In this document: positions 39,367 to 49,171 of the stretch, piece after piece
Layout of the letters: each line of letters begins with the position of its first letter
Numbering within the stretch: position 1 is the first letter of the stretch
Assembly (NCBI GenBank): GCA_027494015.1
Contig: JAOSJP010000003.1
Span: 1 to 64,000, forward strand
Direction: 5' to 3'
Origin: Anaerolineae bacterium
Lineage (GTDB): Bacteria; Chloroflexota; Anaerolineae; Aggregatilineales; Aggregatilineaceae
Length of the DNA stretch: 64,000 nucleotides
The notes under the pieces: model-generated
What the model was told of the DNA's origin: nothing
What the model saw: the letters and a program-made list of their open reading frames with translations, nothing else
The model's database searches: none
Position numbers and translations under genes: made by a program

Positions 39367-39501
39367 GCGGTGTGCCCCCTTCCGTGTGCAAACCAGATCA
39401 GGCGAGTGCTCGGCATGGTTGTACCACAGCCGGGGCGAAGCGACCGTTAGAAGCGTGATATAAGCGTTCGGGGGCGCGCTTACGACAAGCGGCATCCGGG
39501 A

Positions 39502-39987
39502 TCAGGCATGTTCCCAGCGTTTCAGACGCGCGCTGCACTCGTCAGCGGGCAGGCGCGCACCACCGGCCAGCATCTGGCGTAGACTGGCGGCCAGGGCAGG
39601 GCCGTTCAAGAGACCGGCAGCCTCCAGTTCATCCAGCACCCACAGCACGCCATGCACCACAATGCCCTGCTCCTGGGCCAGGGCGCGCAATCCAGCGTCC
39701 CCCGTCAGCAGCATGGTCTGCGCATCGCGCGCGGCGATCAGCGCCGTGCAGTCGCCCAGCGACAATCGCCGGTGCTCCGCACTGAGACATGCCGCCTCAA
39801 GAAGCTGTTCGGTTGATAGGCCAACACCCTCCATCCCCATCTGCCGCAGTCGCTCCCGATCAGGCTTTACCAGTTCGTCCAGCACGCCATCGGGCGCGGT
39901 GAACTGGAACGGAAGAGCGAAGAACTGGGCCAGCAGGTCGCCCCGGCTGAGATCAATGAGGATGTTGGCGTCAATGATGCAGCGCAC
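39502..39987 (-). CDS. PIN-domain protein, probable toxin nuclease
   Basis: This is a 161-residue PIN-fold nuclease. The GTG start at 39987 gives RCIIDANILIDLSRGDLLAQ with the first aspartate. DELVKPD supplies the glutamate, LGDCTALIAARD the third acidic residue, and LTGDAGLRALAQEQGI the fourth, so the metal site is complete. Its start overlaps the 3' end of the XRE-ImmA gene by 17 bases in another frame, which implies translational coupling. PIN proteins paired with a small regulator usually act as RNases in toxin-antitoxin systems. Confidence 0.75.
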   Translation of the reverse strand: MRCIIDANILIDLSRGDLLAQFFALPFQFTAPDGVLDELVKPDRERLRQMGMEGVGLSTEQLLEAACLSAEHRRLSLGDCTALIAARDAQTMLLTGDAGLRALAQEQGIVVHGVLWVLDELEAAGLLNGPALAASLRQMLAGGARLPADECSARLKRWEHA

Positions 39988-41017
39988 GGGCTTCCTCAGG
40001 TAGGGTGGGGAAGAGAGTGAGGCGCTGGCCCATCAACTCTGCCGCGCGCGCTTCAGAGATAATTCCTTCGGCGACCAGCCGCCGCACCAGGCGGTACATG
40101 CGGCTAGGAGTCTCCGCAGGGAGCGCGAGCGGCTCCTGTTTCCGCCAGCCGCTCGCGCTGAGCTGCCGCCACAACTGGCGGGCGGCGCTGTCCGACAGGA
40201 TGCCCAGGTCTCCTGCCCGGTATATCCAGGCGGCCACGCTCATGCCGTATTTCTCTTTTAGTTCCAGTAGTTCAAGCAGGTCGAGATGGCTGCGGCGGTG
40301 GCCCAATTCCATGATGGCTACTTCGGCAGGCACCAGAAACGCCGCAGCAAAGCGGTGAGCGGCCTTTTCCTCGTCGAGACTCCCAACCACGCGCATCATG
40401 AGGTGCCCAAGCTCGTGCGCCAGATCGAAGCGCTGCCGGTCTGCTGATCGGGCCTGGTTGACAGCAATGACCGGAATAAGGTCATCGTACAAGAACGTGC
40501 AGGCGTCGAAATCGTCAGCACCTTCCACCAGACCGATCTTGACCCCCTTCTCTTCCAGCAGCTCGGTCAGGTTGTCTATGGGATCGCTGCCCAGTTGCCA
40601 GGCTTCACGCAGGGCCGCCGCTGCCCGCTCAGTGTCGTCAAGCGTCCTGACGGTGCGCGGAAAACCCTGCGGCATCTGAACACGGACATCGTCCGGCAGG
40701 AACGATTCAACAAGCAAGTAACGCTCCAGCCAGTCCTGGATTTGCACCTTGACCGCATCCTGAGCCTTAGCCCCCATCCGCTTGCGGCAGCGATAGACCG
40801 GCTCGATGTGCAGGTGGGGAGCCTGGCGCAGCAAAAACTCCAGGCGCACATCCAGCACCTGCGCCAGCTTGAAGAGCGTCTCAGCGCCGGGCAGCATGGC
40901 ATTGTTCTCGTATTTCGAAATGGACATGGCCGACACGCCGACACGCTCGGCCAGCTCGCGCTGGCTCAGGCGAGCCTTAAGACGCGCCAGCTTCAGTCGT
41001 TCTCCAATGGGAATCAT
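39971..41017 (-). CDS. XRE-family regulator fused to an ImmA/IrrE zinc peptidase
   Basis: This is a 348-residue two-domain protein. ATG 41017 follows AGAAGG. Residues 5-60 form a helix-turn-helix of the XRE type (ARLSQRELAERVGVSAMSIS, KYENNAMLPGAETLFKLAQV). The middle to C-terminal region is a Peptidase_M78 domain with the zinc motif DLAHELGHLMMR (HExxH), followed by EEKAAHRFAAAFLVPAEVA. Such proteins bind their own promoter and cleave a regulator or themselves under stress. The overlapping PIN gene suggests that it controls a toxin. Confidence 0.8.
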   Translation of the reverse strand: MIPIGERLKLARLKARLSQRELAERVGVSAMSISKYENNAMLPGAETLFKLAQVLDVRLEFLLRQAPHLHIEPVYRCRKRMGAKAQDAVKVQIQDWLERYLLVESFLPDDVRVQMPQGFPRTVRTLDDTERAAAALREAWQLGSDPIDNLTELLEEKGVKIGLVEGADDFDACTFLYDDLIPVIAVNQARSADRQRFDLAHELGHLMMRVVGSLDEEKAAHRFAAAFLVPAEVAIMELGHRRSHLDLLELLELKEKYGMSVAAWIYRAGDLGILSDSAARQLWRQLSASGWRKQEPLALPAETPSRMYRLVRRLVAEGIISEARAAELMGQRLTLFPTLPEEARALHH

Positions 41018-41057
41018 GGTCTGCCTTCTCACAGCGCGAACACTCTCTGATGTTTAT

Positions 41058-41086
41058 ATTCTATCATAAATGGCGTATTCTGTAAA
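41058..41086 (-). promoter_or_regulatory. Sigma-70-type promoter of the XRE-PIN operon
   Basis: On the minus strand TTTACA (complement of 41081-41086) and TAGAAT (complement of 41058-41063) are 17 bases apart, close to consensus. TTTAT and ATAAA arms flank the -10 box and could be a binding site for the XRE domain. Confidence 0.6.
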
Positions 41087-41111
41087 CCTAAAGCCTGACA
41101 GGGCAACGTGT

Positions 41112-42659
41112 TCACGGCGACAGACGGCGCAGCGTCTCATAGAGCGGGCGCAGCCGCCCGTACAGCCGCTTATAGACCTCGGCGTAGAGCGCGTTGTAGG
41201 TGGCGTGCGTGGCCGGGTCCGGCGTGAAGACGCGCTCGACGCGGGTCATGGCCCCGATTGCAGCGCCGAAATCGGGGTGCAGCCCCAGCCCGACTGCTGC
41301 CACAATCGCCGCGCCCAGCCCGGAGGTCTCATAAGTGTGCGGGCGGGCGGCGGGCAGCCCGAAGACATCGGCGGTGAGCTGCATGGCCGCGTCGCTCTGC
41401 GAGCCGCCGCCGGAGACGCGCAATTCGGTGATCGGCACGCCGCTGCGCTTCTCGGTGCGCTCCTTGCCCTCGCGCAGGGCGTAGGCCAGCCCTTCCAGAA
41501 TGGCCCGGTAGAAATGGGCGCGCGTGTGGGTGTCGCTGAAGCCGATCACCGCGCCGCGCGCTTCTGGCCCTGGCACGCGCACGCCTGGCGACCAGTACGG
41601 CTGCAAGACCAGCCCCTGCGCCCCCGGCGGCACCTGGGCGAGCAGCTCGTCGAGCAGCGTTTCCGGCTCGACGCCGTTCTGCTCGGCCAGGAGCATCTCG
41701 CGGTAGCCGAATTCCTGCTTGAACCAGCTCACCATCCAAAAGCCGCGATAAATCTGTAGCTCCAGGCTGTACGCGCCCGGCACAGCGGACGGATAGGGCG
41801 GGATGAGCGGGATGATCTCGATATAGCGGCGGTGCGTCGTGTTGATCGTCGCCGTCGTGCCATAGCTCAGGCAGCCGATGTGCGGCTCCAGGCAGCCGGA
41901 GCCGATGACCTCGCACGCTTTGTCGGCGGCGGCAGCGATGAGGGGCAGCCCGGCGGGGATGCCGGTCGCTTCAGCAGCTTCGGGCGTGATCACGCCGATC
42001 TGCGCGGCAGACGGCACCAATTCCGGCAGGTGCTCTGGCCGAACGTCCAGTGCGCGCCATTTCCAGTCCCAGGCGCGCGACCACGTCTGGCGCTTGTAGT
42101 CGAAGGGCAGGTAGCCGACCTGGCAGCCAACCGAGTCGGCCAGGCGACCGGTCAGGCGGTAGGTGAGGTAGCCGGAGAGCAGGACGTACTTGTGCGTCTG
42201 CGCCCAGATGGCGCGCTGCTGGGTGGCGATCCAGTTGGCTTCGGCCTCAGCCTGCAGATAAGCGACCGTCTGGCGCAGCCGTGCCGCGCGGAAGATCAGC
42301 CCCCACAGCCCGCCGACCGGCGCGATCCCTTCGGCGCGGCGCTGATCCGGCCAGACGATGGCCGGGCGCAGCGGCTTCCCCGCGCGATCCAGGTTGATCA
42401 CGGTGCCGCGCTGCGTCGTCAGCGCCACGCCGCGCACTGCTTCTTTGGGCGCTGCCGCCAGCGTCCAGAGCTGGCGGCAGGCTTCACCGAGCTTGTCCCA
42501 GAAGTATTCGGCGTACTGCTCGGCCCAGCCGGGGTGGGTTGAGAAGTAAGGCTCGATGGGGGCGCGCGCCTTGGCGACCAGGTGCCCCTGCAAGTCAAAG
42601 AGCAGCGCGCGCACGCTCTGCGTCCCGTTGTCAATGGCGAGGATGAGGTCATCGGGCAT
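41112..42659 (-). CDS. FGGY-family carbohydrate kinase
   Basis: This is a cytoplasmic sugar or polyol kinase of 515 residues. ATG 42659 starts [20 protein letters not shown] with the phosphate-1 motif DNGTQS. The alternative ATG at 42671 has its ribosome site touching the codon, so 42659 is preferred. Central motifs include [20 protein letters not shown] and [20 protein letters not shown], with the catalytic aspartate in [25 protein letters not shown] is the C-terminal adenosine region, with the family's SGGGS. The exact substrate is unclear. Confidence 0.85.
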   Translation of the reverse strand: MPDDLILAIDNGTQSVRALLFDLQGHLVAKARAPIEPYFSTHPGWAEQYAEYFWDKLGEACRQLWTLAAAPKEAVRGVALTTQRGTVINLDRAGKPLRPAIVWPDQRRAEGIAPVGGLWGLIFRAARLRQTVAYLQAEAEANWIATQQRAIWAQTHKYVLLSGYLTYRLTGRLADSVGCQVGYLPFDYKRQTWSRAWDWKWRALDVRPEHLPELVPSAAQIGVITPEAAEATGIPAGLPLIAAAADKACEVIGSGCLEPHIGCLSYGTTATINTTHRRYIEIIPLIPPYPSAVPGAYSLELQIYRGFWMVSWFKQEFGYREMLLAEQNGVEPETLLDELLAQVPPGAQGLVLQPYWSPGVRVPGPEARGAVIGFSDTHTRAHFYRAILEGLAYALREGKERTEKRSGVPITELRVSGGGSQSDAAMQLTADVFGLPAARPHTYETSGLGAAIVAAVGLGLHPDFGAAIGAMTRVERVFTPDPATHATYNALYAEVYKRLYGRLRPLYETLRRLSP

Positions 42660-42873
42660 GGCGTTGCGCATCTCCAGGGGGCAAGCGGCCGCAGTGATCA
42701 GTTGTCAGCGGACTCTTGCTGCTTTTGCTTTTGCTGATCGCTGGCCGCTGATCGCTGACTGCTGTGTTTGTGCCACAACTCAGGCGAAGCTGCAACCGGT
42801 TTTTTCTGTGCGAGCCATCTTCGGTTATTCTATACCCGTTTTGGACCACACACGGCGAACCGGAAAGGTGCGC

Positions 42874-44346
42874 ATGGGGCTTGCAGTCGAGTACATCCTG
42901 GTATACGCAGCTTTTGTATTGCTGGTGAGCATTCTCGCCAGCAAGATTTCCGCCCGCCTGGGCGTCCCCGCGCTGCTGCTCTTCCTGGCGATTGGGATGC
43001 TCACCGGCTCCGAAGGCCCTGGCGGCATCTATTTCAACGATCCCTGGCTTGCTCAGTTCCTGGGCGTAACATCGCTGGCCTTCATCCTCTTCTCCGGCGG
43101 CCTGGAAACCGACCTGGAAGAAGTGCGCCCGGTGATGGTCATCGGCATGGTGCTGGCGACGGCGGGGGTGCTCGTCAGCGCCCTGCTGGTGGCCGGGTTC
43201 ACGCTGCTGGTGCTCGACTTTTCGCTGAAGGAAGCTCTGCTGCTCGGCGCTATCGTGTCCTCCACCGATGCAGCGGCGGTGTTCGCCGTGCTGCGCAGCA
43301 AAAGTCTCGGTCTGCGCGGCTCTCTGCGCCCGCTGCTGGAGTTCGAGTCCGGCAGCAACGATCCGATGGCCGTCTTCCTCACCCTGGGCATGATCCGCCT
43401 GGTGCAGGACCCTGCCTCTTCGGTGCCGGACCTGGTGCTGATGTTCGTGCAGCAGATGGCGCTGGGCGTGCTCTTCGGGATTGGCATCGGGCGTGGCACC
43501 ACCTTTGTGCTCAACCGGATTCGCCTGGAATACGATGGACTCTACTCGGTGACCACCATGGCCCTGGTGCTGTTGACTTATGGGGCCACGACGGCGTTGG
43601 GGGGCAACGGCTTTCTGGCCGTGTACCTGGCCGGGCTGGTGGCCGGCAATCGCAGCTTCATCCACAAGCGCAGCCTCACCGAGTTTCACAGCGGGCTGGC
43701 CTGGCTGATGCAGATCGTCATGTTTCTCACCCTCGGCCTGCTCGTCTTCCCCTCGCAGGTGATGCCTATCGCTCCCCAGGCCCTGTTGATCTCCGCCGCC
43801 CTGATCCTGGTCGCGCGACCGCTGGCCGTCTTTGCGACGCTGGCCTGGAACAAACAGCTGAGCCTGAACGAAAGACTGTTTGTGTCGTGGGTGGGGCTGC
43901 GCGGCGCTGCCCCGATTATGCTGGCGACTTTCCCATTGCTGGCGGGCGTCGAACGGTCGAACGCCATTTTCAACCTGGTGTTCTTCATCGTGCTCACCTC
44001 GGCTCTGGCTCAGGGGACCACTTTACCCTACGTAGCCCGGCTCCTGCGTGTGGACGCCCCCATTGACACCAGACCGAAGTACCCGATTGCTTTCGAGCCT
44101 ACCGGGCCGATTCAGAGCGAACTGTTGGAGCTGACCATCCAGTCAGGATCGAAGGCTGCGCACAAGCGCATTCTGGACCTGGAAGACTTGCCGGAGACCG
44201 CTCTGATCGTGTTGATCCGGCGCGGCGTCGAGTTCGTCGTGCCGCGTGGGAGCACGATGCTGGAAGAAGGCGACAGCCTGTTGGTTCTGGCCGAGCCGGC
44301 TGACCTAAGCCGGCTCCAGGCGCTGGTGCGCGCTGCTTCGGGGTAG
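42874..44346 (+). CDS. CPA1 Na+(K+)/H+ antiporter with TrkA-C domain
   Basis: This is an intact inner-membrane antiporter of 490 residues, NhaP2/CvrA type. ATG 42874 follows AAAGGTG. The 12-helix domain includes LGVPALLLFLAIGMLTGSEG, IVSSTDAAAVFAVLRSKSLG and ESGSNDPMAVFLTLGM, the ion-site motifs, and LSLNERLFVSWVGLRGAAPI. The cytoplasmic tail (about residues 410-490) is a TrkA-C domain with FVVPRGSTMLEEGDSLLVLA, which senses ligand or ions. It resembles the broken gene at 5666-7425, but the two lie in different genome parts. It stands alone. Confidence 0.9.
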   Translation: MGLAVEYILVYAAFVLLVSILASKISARLGVPALLLFLAIGMLTGSEGPGGIYFNDPWLAQFLGVTSLAFILFSGGLETDLEEVRPVMVIGMVLATAGVLVSALLVAGFTLLVLDFSLKEALLLGAIVSSTDAAAVFAVLRSKSLGLRGSLRPLLEFESGSNDPMAVFLTLGMIRLVQDPASSVPDLVLMFVQQMALGVLFGIGIGRGTTFVLNRIRLEYDGLYSVTTMALVLLTYGATTALGGNGFLAVYLAGLVAGNRSFIHKRSLTEFHSGLAWLMQIVMFLTLGLLVFPSQVMPIAPQALLISAALILVARPLAVFATLAWNKQLSLNERLFVSWVGLRGAAPIMLATFPLLAGVERSNAIFNLVFFIVLTSALAQGTTLPYVARLLRVDAPIDTRPKYPIAFEPTGPIQSELLELTIQSGSKAAHKRILDLEDLPETALIVLIRRGVEFVVPRGSTMLEEGDSLLVLAEPADLSRLQALVRAASG

Positions 44347-44805
44347 CGCCCGCCGCTCCCCGTCCGGTGGACAGGGGTGCGAGCGGGCTGATACTGTTGG
44401 CGAATCAAGCACGCGCTTGTTTCGTAGGGGCGCTGGTCTGTGTGCCCCCGTAAGGGCGTTATGTAGGGGCGTATTGCAATACGCCCCTACGGAGGCATTT
44501 CGCCAACAGCATCGAGTTGACAGGCGGTCGTCGAAAGGCCCCCATCCCCGGCCCTTCCCCCAGCAAAGCCAAAGGAAGGGGAAAGCTGCTTGCCAGGGTC
44601 GTCCCCCTCTAGCTTTGCTGGAGGGGGGATTGAGGGGGGAGGCCTTCAGCGAGCATTCCTGAACTCCTCGTCGCAACAGGTTGTTCGTGAACCTCGCAGC
44701 CCCATCCCAGATTGCCAAACACTGCCCGGTACGGTACCATCCCGCCCGTCATGGGCGTATTGGTAGCTGTGGGACGAATGCTGGGGGGACGAGGAGTGTC
44801 GGCAG
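44347..44805. other. Repeat-filled intergenic region
   Basis: This gap holds a nested palindromic element (44394-44509) and a member of the CCCCTCTAGCTTTGCTGGAGGGG family (about 44540-44642). GAGGAG at 44791-44796 is the ribosome site of the peptidase gene. No gene is seen. Confidence 0.55.
44394..44509. repeat. Nested palindromic element
   Basis: CTGTTGGCGAAT (44394-44405) and ATTTCGCCAACAG (44497-44509) form outer inverted repeats. Inside lies the perfect GTAGGGGCGTATTG palindrome at 44463-44490, copy 3 of that family. Confidence 0.65.
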
Positions 44806-46032
44806 ATGGCGAGCGCGCCGCGTAACCCCATCCCCGATCGCGGACGCCGCGTCCTGGGCGGCGCTATGCTGAGCGGGGCGCTTGCCCTGATAGTGCTGGC
44901 CGGGGCGGTGATCTTCTGGCCGCGCGACTCGCGCGATGCCGCGCCCGCGCCGCCCGCTCAGACGGCGCCCCCGCCGCTGGGCATCGCCGCAGTGGACTAT
45001 CCCACGCCGATCCCCACCCTGCCGCCGACGCCGACGCTGCCGCCTGTGGACTGGGTGCGCCCCACCGCCGATCCGCAGGCCATTGTCGCCGCGCTTGACG
45101 TGCCGGCGGGGAGCGCGCTGGCCGGGGGCGTCATCGCCCGCGAGATCAACCCGCTGACTATCATCCCCCAGCGCTCGCGCAGCACCGTGATCACCTACAC
45201 GGTGAAGAAAAACGACAACCTGCGCAGCATCGCCGGGCGTTTCGGGCTGTCCGAGAACACGATCATCTGGTCGAACGACCGCTTCTACGTCAACGCCATG
45301 CGCATCGGGCTGGAACTGAACATCCTGCCTGTGGATGGGGTGTATCACCGCGTGCAGCAGCCGCAGCCCATCGCCGACATCGCCGCCGAATACGCCGTAG
45401 ACCCCTACGACATCATTGACTCTGAATACAACACGCTGTTCGGCGCTGCGCCACAGACGATCCTGCCGGAGGGCCTGTGGGTGGTCGTGCCCGGCGGCAC
45501 CGGCTCCACCGAGCCGATCTACTGGGACCCCGGCATCGTCATGACCACCACCACGACCGATGGCAGCAATCCAGTGGGCACGGGCGTGAACGCCGGTGCC
45601 GACGTGGCTTCCTTTGCGGTGGGCGACCCAGGCTCGTGCGGCAGACAGGTCGTGGCGGGCGGCTCCGCGCCGGTCGGCGCGCCGATCTGGGCGCGTTACA
45701 AGATCACGCAGGACTTCTCGTGGAATCACGGTGGGATTGACCTGGCTGTGCCGCCTGGCACGCCCGTCTACGCGGCGGGGGGGGGCACGGTCATCTTCAG
45801 TGGGTGGAGCACGTGGGGCTACGGCTATACCGTCGTGATCGCGCACGGCGGCACGCTGAGCGTCTACGGCCACCTCAACGGGGCGTTTGTGGGCTGCGGA
45901 CAGGTCGTCACGGCGGGGCAGAACATCGCCGTCACCGGCAGCAGCGGGCGTTCGAGCGGCCCGCACCTGCACTTCGAGATTCGCGGCTCTGGCGGCGCGC
46001 CGGTCAACCCCTGGAACTACCAGAGCTTCTAG
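44806..46032 (+). CDS. LysM / M23 peptidase (cell-wall endopeptidase)
   Basis: This is a 408-residue membrane-anchored protein. A single N-terminal helix (LSGALALIVLAGAVIFW) is followed by a proline-rich linker (IPTLPPTPTLPPVDW). A LysM domain at about residues 125-180 reads ITYTVKKNDNLRSIAGRFGL, and a second LysM-like unit follows it. The C-terminal M23 metallopeptidase has HGGIDLAVPPGTPVYAAGGG with the zinc H and D, and GPHLHFEIRGSG with the HxH motif, so the active site is complete. It would cut peptidoglycan cross-links or act in envelope maintenance. Its stop TAG is formed by TA plus the first base of the MITE at 46032. Confidence 0.88.
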   Translation: MASAPRNPIPDRGRRVLGGAMLSGALALIVLAGAVIFWPRDSRDAAPAPPAQTAPPPLGIAAVDYPTPIPTLPPTPTLPPVDWVRPTADPQAIVAALDVPAGSALAGGVIAREINPLTIIPQRSRSTVITYTVKKNDNLRSIAGRFGLSENTIIWSNDRFYVNAMRIGLELNILPVDGVYHRVQQPQPIADIAAEYAVDPYDIIDSEYNTLFGAAPQTILPEGLWVVVPGGTGSTEPIYWDPGIVMTTTTTDGSNPVGTGVNAGADVASFAVGDPGSCGRQVVAGGSAPVGAPIWARYKITQDFSWNHGGIDLAVPPGTPVYAAGGGTVIFSGWSTWGYGYTVVIAHGGTLSVYGHLNGAFVGCGQVVTAGQNIAVTGSSGRSSGPHLHFEIRGSGGAPVNPWNYQSF

Positions 46033-46238
46033 AGCGTGTTATGAACTTGGTACCCTTGATAAGGGAGAGGGGCGCTCTGTTTACCTCACCCCCTGGCCTC
46101 GCCCCGCTCGGCCTTTCCCCCTCTCCATGCATGGAGAGGGGGCGGCGAGGCGCGCCAGCGCCGGGACGGGGGTGAGGTAAACCAGGAGCTACCCAAAACC
46201 GCTGGGGGAAGACAGGGCCGTAAGTGCATAACAGCCTC
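46032..46238. mobile_element. MITE-like element, copy 2
   Basis: This 207-base element is almost identical to 37159-37363, with ends GAGCGTGTTATG and CATAACAGCCTC. The left flank is TA, the right flank CA. It carries the same hairpin core with tip CCATGCATGG. It begins exactly at the last base of the preceding gene's stop codon. Confidence 0.75.
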
Positions 46239-46423
46239 CAGCCGTAGGGGCGTATTACGGCGGGAACGTTTAGGCGAAACGCTCCTCACCCTGGCCCCGA
46301 ACACCTGTCAACCATGTCTCCGGCCTATACACCAAGCCAGGGAGGGGGAAAGTACCGCGTCCAGCGGTCGAAGTCCCCCTCTCTAGCTCGGCTGGAGAGG
46401 GGGATTTAGGGGGAGAGGCGGCC
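46239..46423. repeat. Repeat fragments downstream of MITE copy 2
   Basis: A half copy of the GTAGGGGCG palindrome begins near 46245. From about 46340 to 46412 AGGGAGGGGGAAAG and CCCCCTCTCTAGCTCGGCTG-type sequence forms a loose inverted repeat shared with 25340, 44540 and 62820. No gene is present. Confidence 0.5.
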
Positions 46424-47809
46424 TCAGCAGCCGCCCGCCGCCTCGGTGACGACAATATAGCCCTGGATGGTCTCGGCGACCATCTGCTCGCCAATCGTCG
46501 CCGTGACGTTGACGTAGATCGTGTGCAGGCCGGGGGGTAGGCCGGTTGTATCGGCGTAGACCTGCACCTGGTCGCCGTTGGTCACACGCGGCGGAAAGAC
46601 TTCGAGCGCCGGGCCGCCCGGCGGACTGACTCCTTCCACGTTCGCGCCGAAGCTGCCAGGATAGCCCGCGTTGACCACCTCGAACTCACCGACCAGCACA
46701 GAGCCGGGGCAGTACAGGCTCGTCTCGACGGTCATATCGCGCGCGTAGATGGTCAGGCGTGGCAGGTAGTCGCTGGGGCGGCGTGGCATGGACGCCACGC
46801 GCTGGAAGACGGGCAGCGGCGATCCATCGGCGCGCAGCAGGCCGAACCAGCGCATATGGCTGCACAGCGGGGTGACGCCTGTCGGGTAGAGCGCCCAGTT
46901 GAGATTCCACAGGAACATCGGCCCGGCCCAGGGCCAGTAACGGTCGGCCCAGTCGAAGGCGCGCACCGTGTAGTCGGCCTGCGTCTGACCGGACACGCGC
47001 AGCCAGGCGAATCCAGCGAAATTCGGGTCGCTGTCGGAGCAGGACACGCCATCTTCAGCCGGGTCGCGCAGCCAGCCGAACTCCGTCATCCAGATTTGCT
47101 TGTCGTAGATGCCGCGCTCCTCAAACAGCGCGCGGATTAGCTCGACGCGGCGGAAGGTGAGCGTGTTGTAGCTCGGCTCGGCTTCCGGCGGCTGGTTGTA
47201 GCCGTAAGGATGATAGCCGAAGGCGTCGAACCACTGCGCCGCGCCGTTGTCGAGCATTTCGGCGGCGTAGTCAATGTCGCTGATCGCGCCCCGGTCGCCG
47301 GTGGTGATGGTGGGGGCCAGCCCGCCCGACACGACGATGATCTGCGGCGCGACGGCCTTGATCTGCGTGTAGGCCACGCGCAGCATCTGCGTGTATTCCC
47401 AGGCGTTGGGGCCGTGCGGCCATTCCAGGGCCAGGTTCGGCTCGTTGTGCACTTCGATGGCGTCCACGCCCAGCGCGGCCAGCTCTGCTGCGCGCTGGCG
47501 CACGCTGGTGCGGAAGGCTTCCCAGTTGGACGGCCAGGGCAGGTCCATGCGAAAGAGGACGCGCTTGTTGCTGAAGGCGGCAACCTGCCCTGTCTCGTAG
47601 ACCTTCACCCAATCCATGCGCAGTTGATCCACCAGGGCGGGGTTGGCGCTGGTGTGCGGGCCAATGTGGACGCCGTAGCCCAGATGCGGCGGCGGCAGGG
47701 CGGTGCGGCTTTGTGCGGCGGCGGGCAGGCTCAGCGAAAGCGTGAGACTCGCAGCCAAGATCAAACAGGCGGCGCGGATCGAGTTGGAGGCGGAGGCTGG
47801 TCTGCTCAT
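46424..47809 (-). CDS. Secreted clan GH-A glycoside hydrolase-like protein
   Basis: This is an exported protein of 461 residues. The leader ACLILAASLTLSLSLPAAAQ ends near residue 33. A TIM barrel follows with LGVDAIEVHNEPNLALEWP, whose NEP glutamate is the expected acid/base, and YDKQIWMTEFGWL, whose TEFG glutamate is the expected nucleophile, as in clan GH-A enzymes (GH5/GH39-like). The last 110 residues form a beta domain (EFEVVNAGYPGSFGANVEGV, TGLPPGLHTIYVNVT), probably a binding or structural module. The gene is intact. It is divergent from the next membrane protein gene. Confidence 0.7.
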   Translation of the reverse strand: MSRPASASNSIRAACLILAASLTLSLSLPAAAQSRTALPPPHLGYGVHIGPHTSANPALVDQLRMDWVKVYETGQVAAFSNKRVLFRMDLPWPSNWEAFRTSVRQRAAELAALGVDAIEVHNEPNLALEWPHGPNAWEYTQMLRVAYTQIKAVAPQIIVVSGGLAPTITTGDRGAISDIDYAAEMLDNGAAQWFDAFGYHPYGYNQPPEAEPSYNTLTFRRVELIRALFEERGIYDKQIWMTEFGWLRDPAEDGVSCSDSDPNFAGFAWLRVSGQTQADYTVRAFDWADRYWPWAGPMFLWNLNWALYPTGVTPLCSHMRWFGLLRADGSPLPVFQRVASMPRRPSDYLPRLTIYARDMTVETSLYCPGSVLVGEFEVVNAGYPGSFGANVEGVSPPGGPALEVFPPRVTNGDQVQVYADTTGLPPGLHTIYVNVTATIGEQMVAETIQGYIVVTEAAGGC

Positions 47810-47880
47810 GCGCCAATATTGCGCTGTTCGCGCTTTTACTGCAAATTGGGAATATGTGCGCGGCTCACCGACTAAGGATA

Positions 47881-49041
47881 ATGCTGCCCATGATGCTCAG
47901 AACGTGTCTCGGTCTTGTGCGTCCCTGGCAAGTCATTCTGGCTCTCTGTCTGGTCTATCTGGCTGTCATCGTGGCCCTCAACCATGGCGATGTGAAAGCC
48001 TTCGTCACCATCGGCTCGTGCTATGCAACATGCGACTTCAGCCTCGATCAGGGCTGTGCGGAGGGCACCGAGAACGGCTACGACGGGCAATACGCGTACT
48101 ATATCGCCCGCGACCCAGGGGGATCGATCGGCTGCATGGATGTGCCTGCTTACCGCTACCAGCGCATCCTGCTGCCGCTGCTGGGGCGGCTGCTGTCGTT
48201 GGGCGTGGATGGCCTGATCCCGGTAGCCTTTGTGCTGGTTAATTTGATTGCATTGGTGACCGGAACGGCCCTGCTGGAGCGCCTGTTGGTGGCCCAGGAG
48301 GTTAGCCGGTGGTATGCACTGACCTACGGACTGTTCTTCGGTGTGGTTGTGGCTGTGCGACTTAGCACGACCGAGCCGCTGGCTTATGGGTTGGCAATCC
48401 TGGCGATCTGGCTGAGCCGCCAGGTTCCTGAGCGGTCCTGGCTAATCGCGCTGGTGCTGCTGGCGGCGATGTTGGCCAAAGAGACCACCGGCGTGTTTGT
48501 GGCAGGATTTGTGCTGTGGTACACGGCCCGCCGACGCTGGCGCGCCGCGGCGTTAGTGGTGTCTGCGGTGGGCATTCCTTTTGCGTTGTGGCAGCTCTAC
48601 CTGTACAAATGGATCGGAGTCATGGGCGTGGGGCCGGGTGGTGGCGGTAAGTCGTCATTCGAGTTGATCCCCTACAACGGCGTGTGGCGCATCTACAGCG
48701 ACAGCGGGTCGCTGGCCGTGTTCTTGTTGCTCGGCGGGCTGTTCATCCCATCTGTAGTGATCCCTAGCGCGTGGGGTGTCTGGGTCACGCTGCGCGAGGT
48801 ATGGGGCCAGTGCGGGCGCCTCCCAGGAGTTCATCTATACACCTGGCTGCACCTGGCCAACGCCGGAATCTTGATGATTGTCCCTTTCTCAACCTATCGC
48901 GAGTTCCTGGGCATCTTTCGCTTTATGGTCGGCATGGTTATCACGCATGTGCTCTATGCCGCGTTGCGCTACCCGGGCCGGCGCCCCCTGATCTATAGCA
49001 CCCTGTGGATCGTCCTGCTGATGTTCGTGGTTAGTGGCTGA
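47881..49041 (+). CDS. Polytopic membrane protein, GT-C-like
   Basis: This is an integral membrane protein of 386 residues with about nine or ten helices. ATG 47881 after AAGG is chosen over ATG 47854. The first helix is VILALCLVYLAVIVALNHGD. The outside loop CAEGTENGYDGQYAYYIARD resembles the acidic first loop of GT-C glycosyltransferase-like proteins in Chloroflexota (the YDGQYxYxIA pattern). YRYQRILLPLLGRLLSLG follows it. AKETTGVFVAGFVLWYTARR is another conserved-looking loop. A lipid-linked sugar transferase role is possible but not shown. Confidence 0.5.
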   Translation: MLPMMLRTCLGLVRPWQVILALCLVYLAVIVALNHGDVKAFVTIGSCYATCDFSLDQGCAEGTENGYDGQYAYYIARDPGGSIGCMDVPAYRYQRILLPLLGRLLSLGVDGLIPVAFVLVNLIALVTGTALLERLLVAQEVSRWYALTYGLFFGVVVAVRLSTTEPLAYGLAILAIWLSRQVPERSWLIALVLLAAMLAKETTGVFVAGFVLWYTARRRWRAAALVVSAVGIPFALWQLYLYKWIGVMGVGPGGGGKSSFELIPYNGVWRIYSDSGSLAVFLLLGGLFIPSVVIPSAWGVWVTLREVWGQCGRLPGVHLYTWLHLANAGILMIVPFSTYREFLGIFRFMVGMVITHVLYAALRYPGRRPLIYSTLWIVLLMFVVSG

Positions 49042-49171
49042 CGCCTCCAGCAGCAGAACGCGAGGAACGGTAAAAGCTGCGCACACCCAAACGGGCACAG
49101 CCCCCCCATGACCGCAGCGACGCCCGCCACCACGCCTGCGCGATCGGCACGCCAACACTCTGCACGCTTGC

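Noticed and set aside
5666..44346. CPA1 antiporters in both halves as evidence for one genome
   Set aside because: The family is widespread and the copies are not close, so shared presence does not argue against a chimera.
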